Source of the DNA: Prolixibacteraceae bacterium
GTDB lineage: Bacteria; Bacteroidota; Bacteroidia; Bacteroidales; Prolixibacteraceae
Direction: 5' to 3'
Assembly (NCBI GenBank): GCA_016931875.1
Contig: JAFGDX010000408.1
Span: forward strand, 1-5,082
DNA length: 5,082 bases
This document shows positions 4,286-5,082 of this stretch, in pieces (the first letter of the stretch is position 1; each line of letters begins with the position of its first letter). The notes below the pieces were generated by a model. It was given only the letters and a program-made list of their open reading frames with translations. It had not been told where the DNA came from and did no database searches. The position numbers and the translations under genes are program-made.

Positions 4286-5082
4286 ATGAAATTACCTGTG
4301 TTATTTTTGATTGTACTTTTTTTTGTTTCATGCCAATCGTATATGGAGCCTCTGGAAGAACTGAATCCTTCCGTGGGATTATGGTACGATAAACCGGCCC
4401 GGGAATGGACCGACGCTCTTCCGGTTGGAAACGGGCGGCTGGGAGCGATGATTTACGGAGGAGCTGCATCGGATACCATCCAGTTTAACGAAGAAACGCT
4501 TTGGAGCGGGCAACCCCACGATTATGCCAACGAAGGCGCCCACCAATACCTTGCGCAAATAAGGCAGTTGTTATGGAGCGGCCAACAAGCCGAAGCGGAA
4601 CAACTGGCAAATGAACAGTTTATGTCAGAACCATTCGGACAGCTCTGTTACCAGGCTTTTGGAAGTGTAATTCTGAATTTTCCGGAACATGAAAGGGCTG
4701 TGAACTACCGGCGGCAACTCGACCTCAGAAATGCAGTTGCGTCAGTAATTTACGAAGTTGACGATGTAAAATATAAACGGGAAGTTTTGGCCTCAAATCC
4801 CGATCAATCCATCATCATTCATCTGGAAGCCGACAAAAACGGTGCGTTAAACTTTTCTGCCGGATTCAATTGCCCGCATGAAAACTACTCTGTTTCAATT
4901 GAAAATAACCAGATAATTTTAAAAGGGAAAGCCAACAATTATCCCAGCCGGGCGGGCCGCGACGGAAAACCTTACCCCGAAAGCAAGCTTACATTTGAAG
5001 CCCGGCTCAAGGTGGTAAACGAAGGGGGCGGAATTGTGGAAGACAACCAAACCCTGAAAGTGGTAAATGCACGAAAAGCCAC
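4286..5082 (+). CDS. GH95 glycoside hydrolase lipoprotein (alpha-L-fucosidase or alpha-L-galactosidase), N-terminal part
   Basis: An open frame of 265 codons plus two bases runs off the right edge; GH95 proteins are usually about 750-820 residues, so roughly a third is seen. Residues 1-15 are a hydrophobic signal followed by Cys16 (FVSC), a probable lipobox, so the enzyme should be lipid-anchored. KPAREWTDALPVGNGRLGAM (36-55) and IQFNEETLWSGQPHDY (65-80) are the signature N-terminal segments of GH95. The visible part is the N-terminal beta-sandwich domain; the (alpha/alpha)6 barrel with the catalytic acids lies beyond the window. GH95 enzymes release terminal alpha-1,2-L-fucose, and some Bacteroides members act on alpha-L-galactose, so the substrate is open. 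The ATG at 4286 is supported by the signal peptide right after it and an A-rich upstream stretch. An 8-T run at 4317-4324 lies in the signal peptide but the frame is intact. Confidence 0.92.
   Translation, partial: MKLPVLFLIVLFFVSCQSYMEPLEELNPSVGLWYDKPAREWTDALPVGNGRLGAMIYGGAASDTIQFNEETLWSGQPHDYANEGAHQYLAQIRQLLWSGQQAEAEQLANEQFMSEPFGQLCYQAFGSVILNFPEHERAVNYRRQLDLRNAVASVIYEVDDVKYKREVLASNPDQSIIIHLEADKNGALNFSAGFNCPHENYSVSIENNQIILKGKANNYPSRAGRDGKPYPESKLTFEARLKVVNEGGGIVEDNQTLKVVNARKA

Noticed and set aside
4224..4469. 81-codon minus-strand open frame opposite the start of GH95
   Set aside because: It covers the GH95 signal peptide and signature motif on the other strand; no independent support.

Overview
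This window looks like chromosomal DNA from a member of the Bacteroidota, probably an environmental or marine-type Bacteroidia. The pointers are protein style (a DUF2961/GH172 protein, a GH95 lipoprotein, a Bacteroidota-type DUF72 protein, a CPBP protease of the 'QE' subgroup), A-rich translation starts without clear Shine-Dalgarno sequences, and TA-N-TTTG promoter-like elements. The taxon is inferred from recalled family resemblance; no search was run.

Layout. (1) 1-384 (+): C-terminal end of a DUF2961/GH172-type carbohydrate-active protein, cut by the window edge. (2) 377-1036 (+): a secreted SGNH/GDSL hydrolase whose start overlaps the previous stop by 8 bases, so the two are probably one operon. 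(3) 1042-1692 (-): a CPBP-family membrane protease with a TTG start and altered catalytic motifs, convergent with gene 2 across 5 bases. (4) 1693-1835: a divergent regulatory region with an inverted repeat and a pair of near-identical 11-bp direct repeats 41 bp apart. (5) 1836-3248 (+): a periplasmic fusion of a c-type cytochrome to a PQQ-dependent sugar dehydrogenase. (6) 3255-4133 (-): a DUF72 (YecE-like) protein, convergent with gene 5 across 6 bases. A 9-bp hairpin with a UNCG-type tetraloop on the minus strand sits exactly at this junction. (7) 4134-4285: a second divergent regulatory region. (8) 4286-5082 (+): N-terminal third of a GH95 lipoprotein (alpha-L-fucosidase or alpha-L-galactosidase), cut by the right edge.

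How the genes may work together. Four of the six genes encode extracytoplasmic or carbohydrate-related proteins: GH172-type protein, SGNH esterase-type hydrolase, sugar dehydrogenase and GH95. They suggest a neighbourhood for breaking down and oxidising deacylated or fucose/galactose-containing glycans at the cell surface and in the periplasm. No SusC/SusD pair, sulfatase or sugar-sensing regulator is visible, so this is not a demonstrable polysaccharide utilisation locus. The genes form at least four transcription units.

I found no tRNA, rRNA, CRISPR array, insertion sequence or phage gene, and no clearly new multi-gene system. The most notable items are the cytochrome-dehydrogenase fusion, the hairpin at the convergent junction, the paired repeats at 1769-1820 and the variant catalytic motifs of the CPBP protein.
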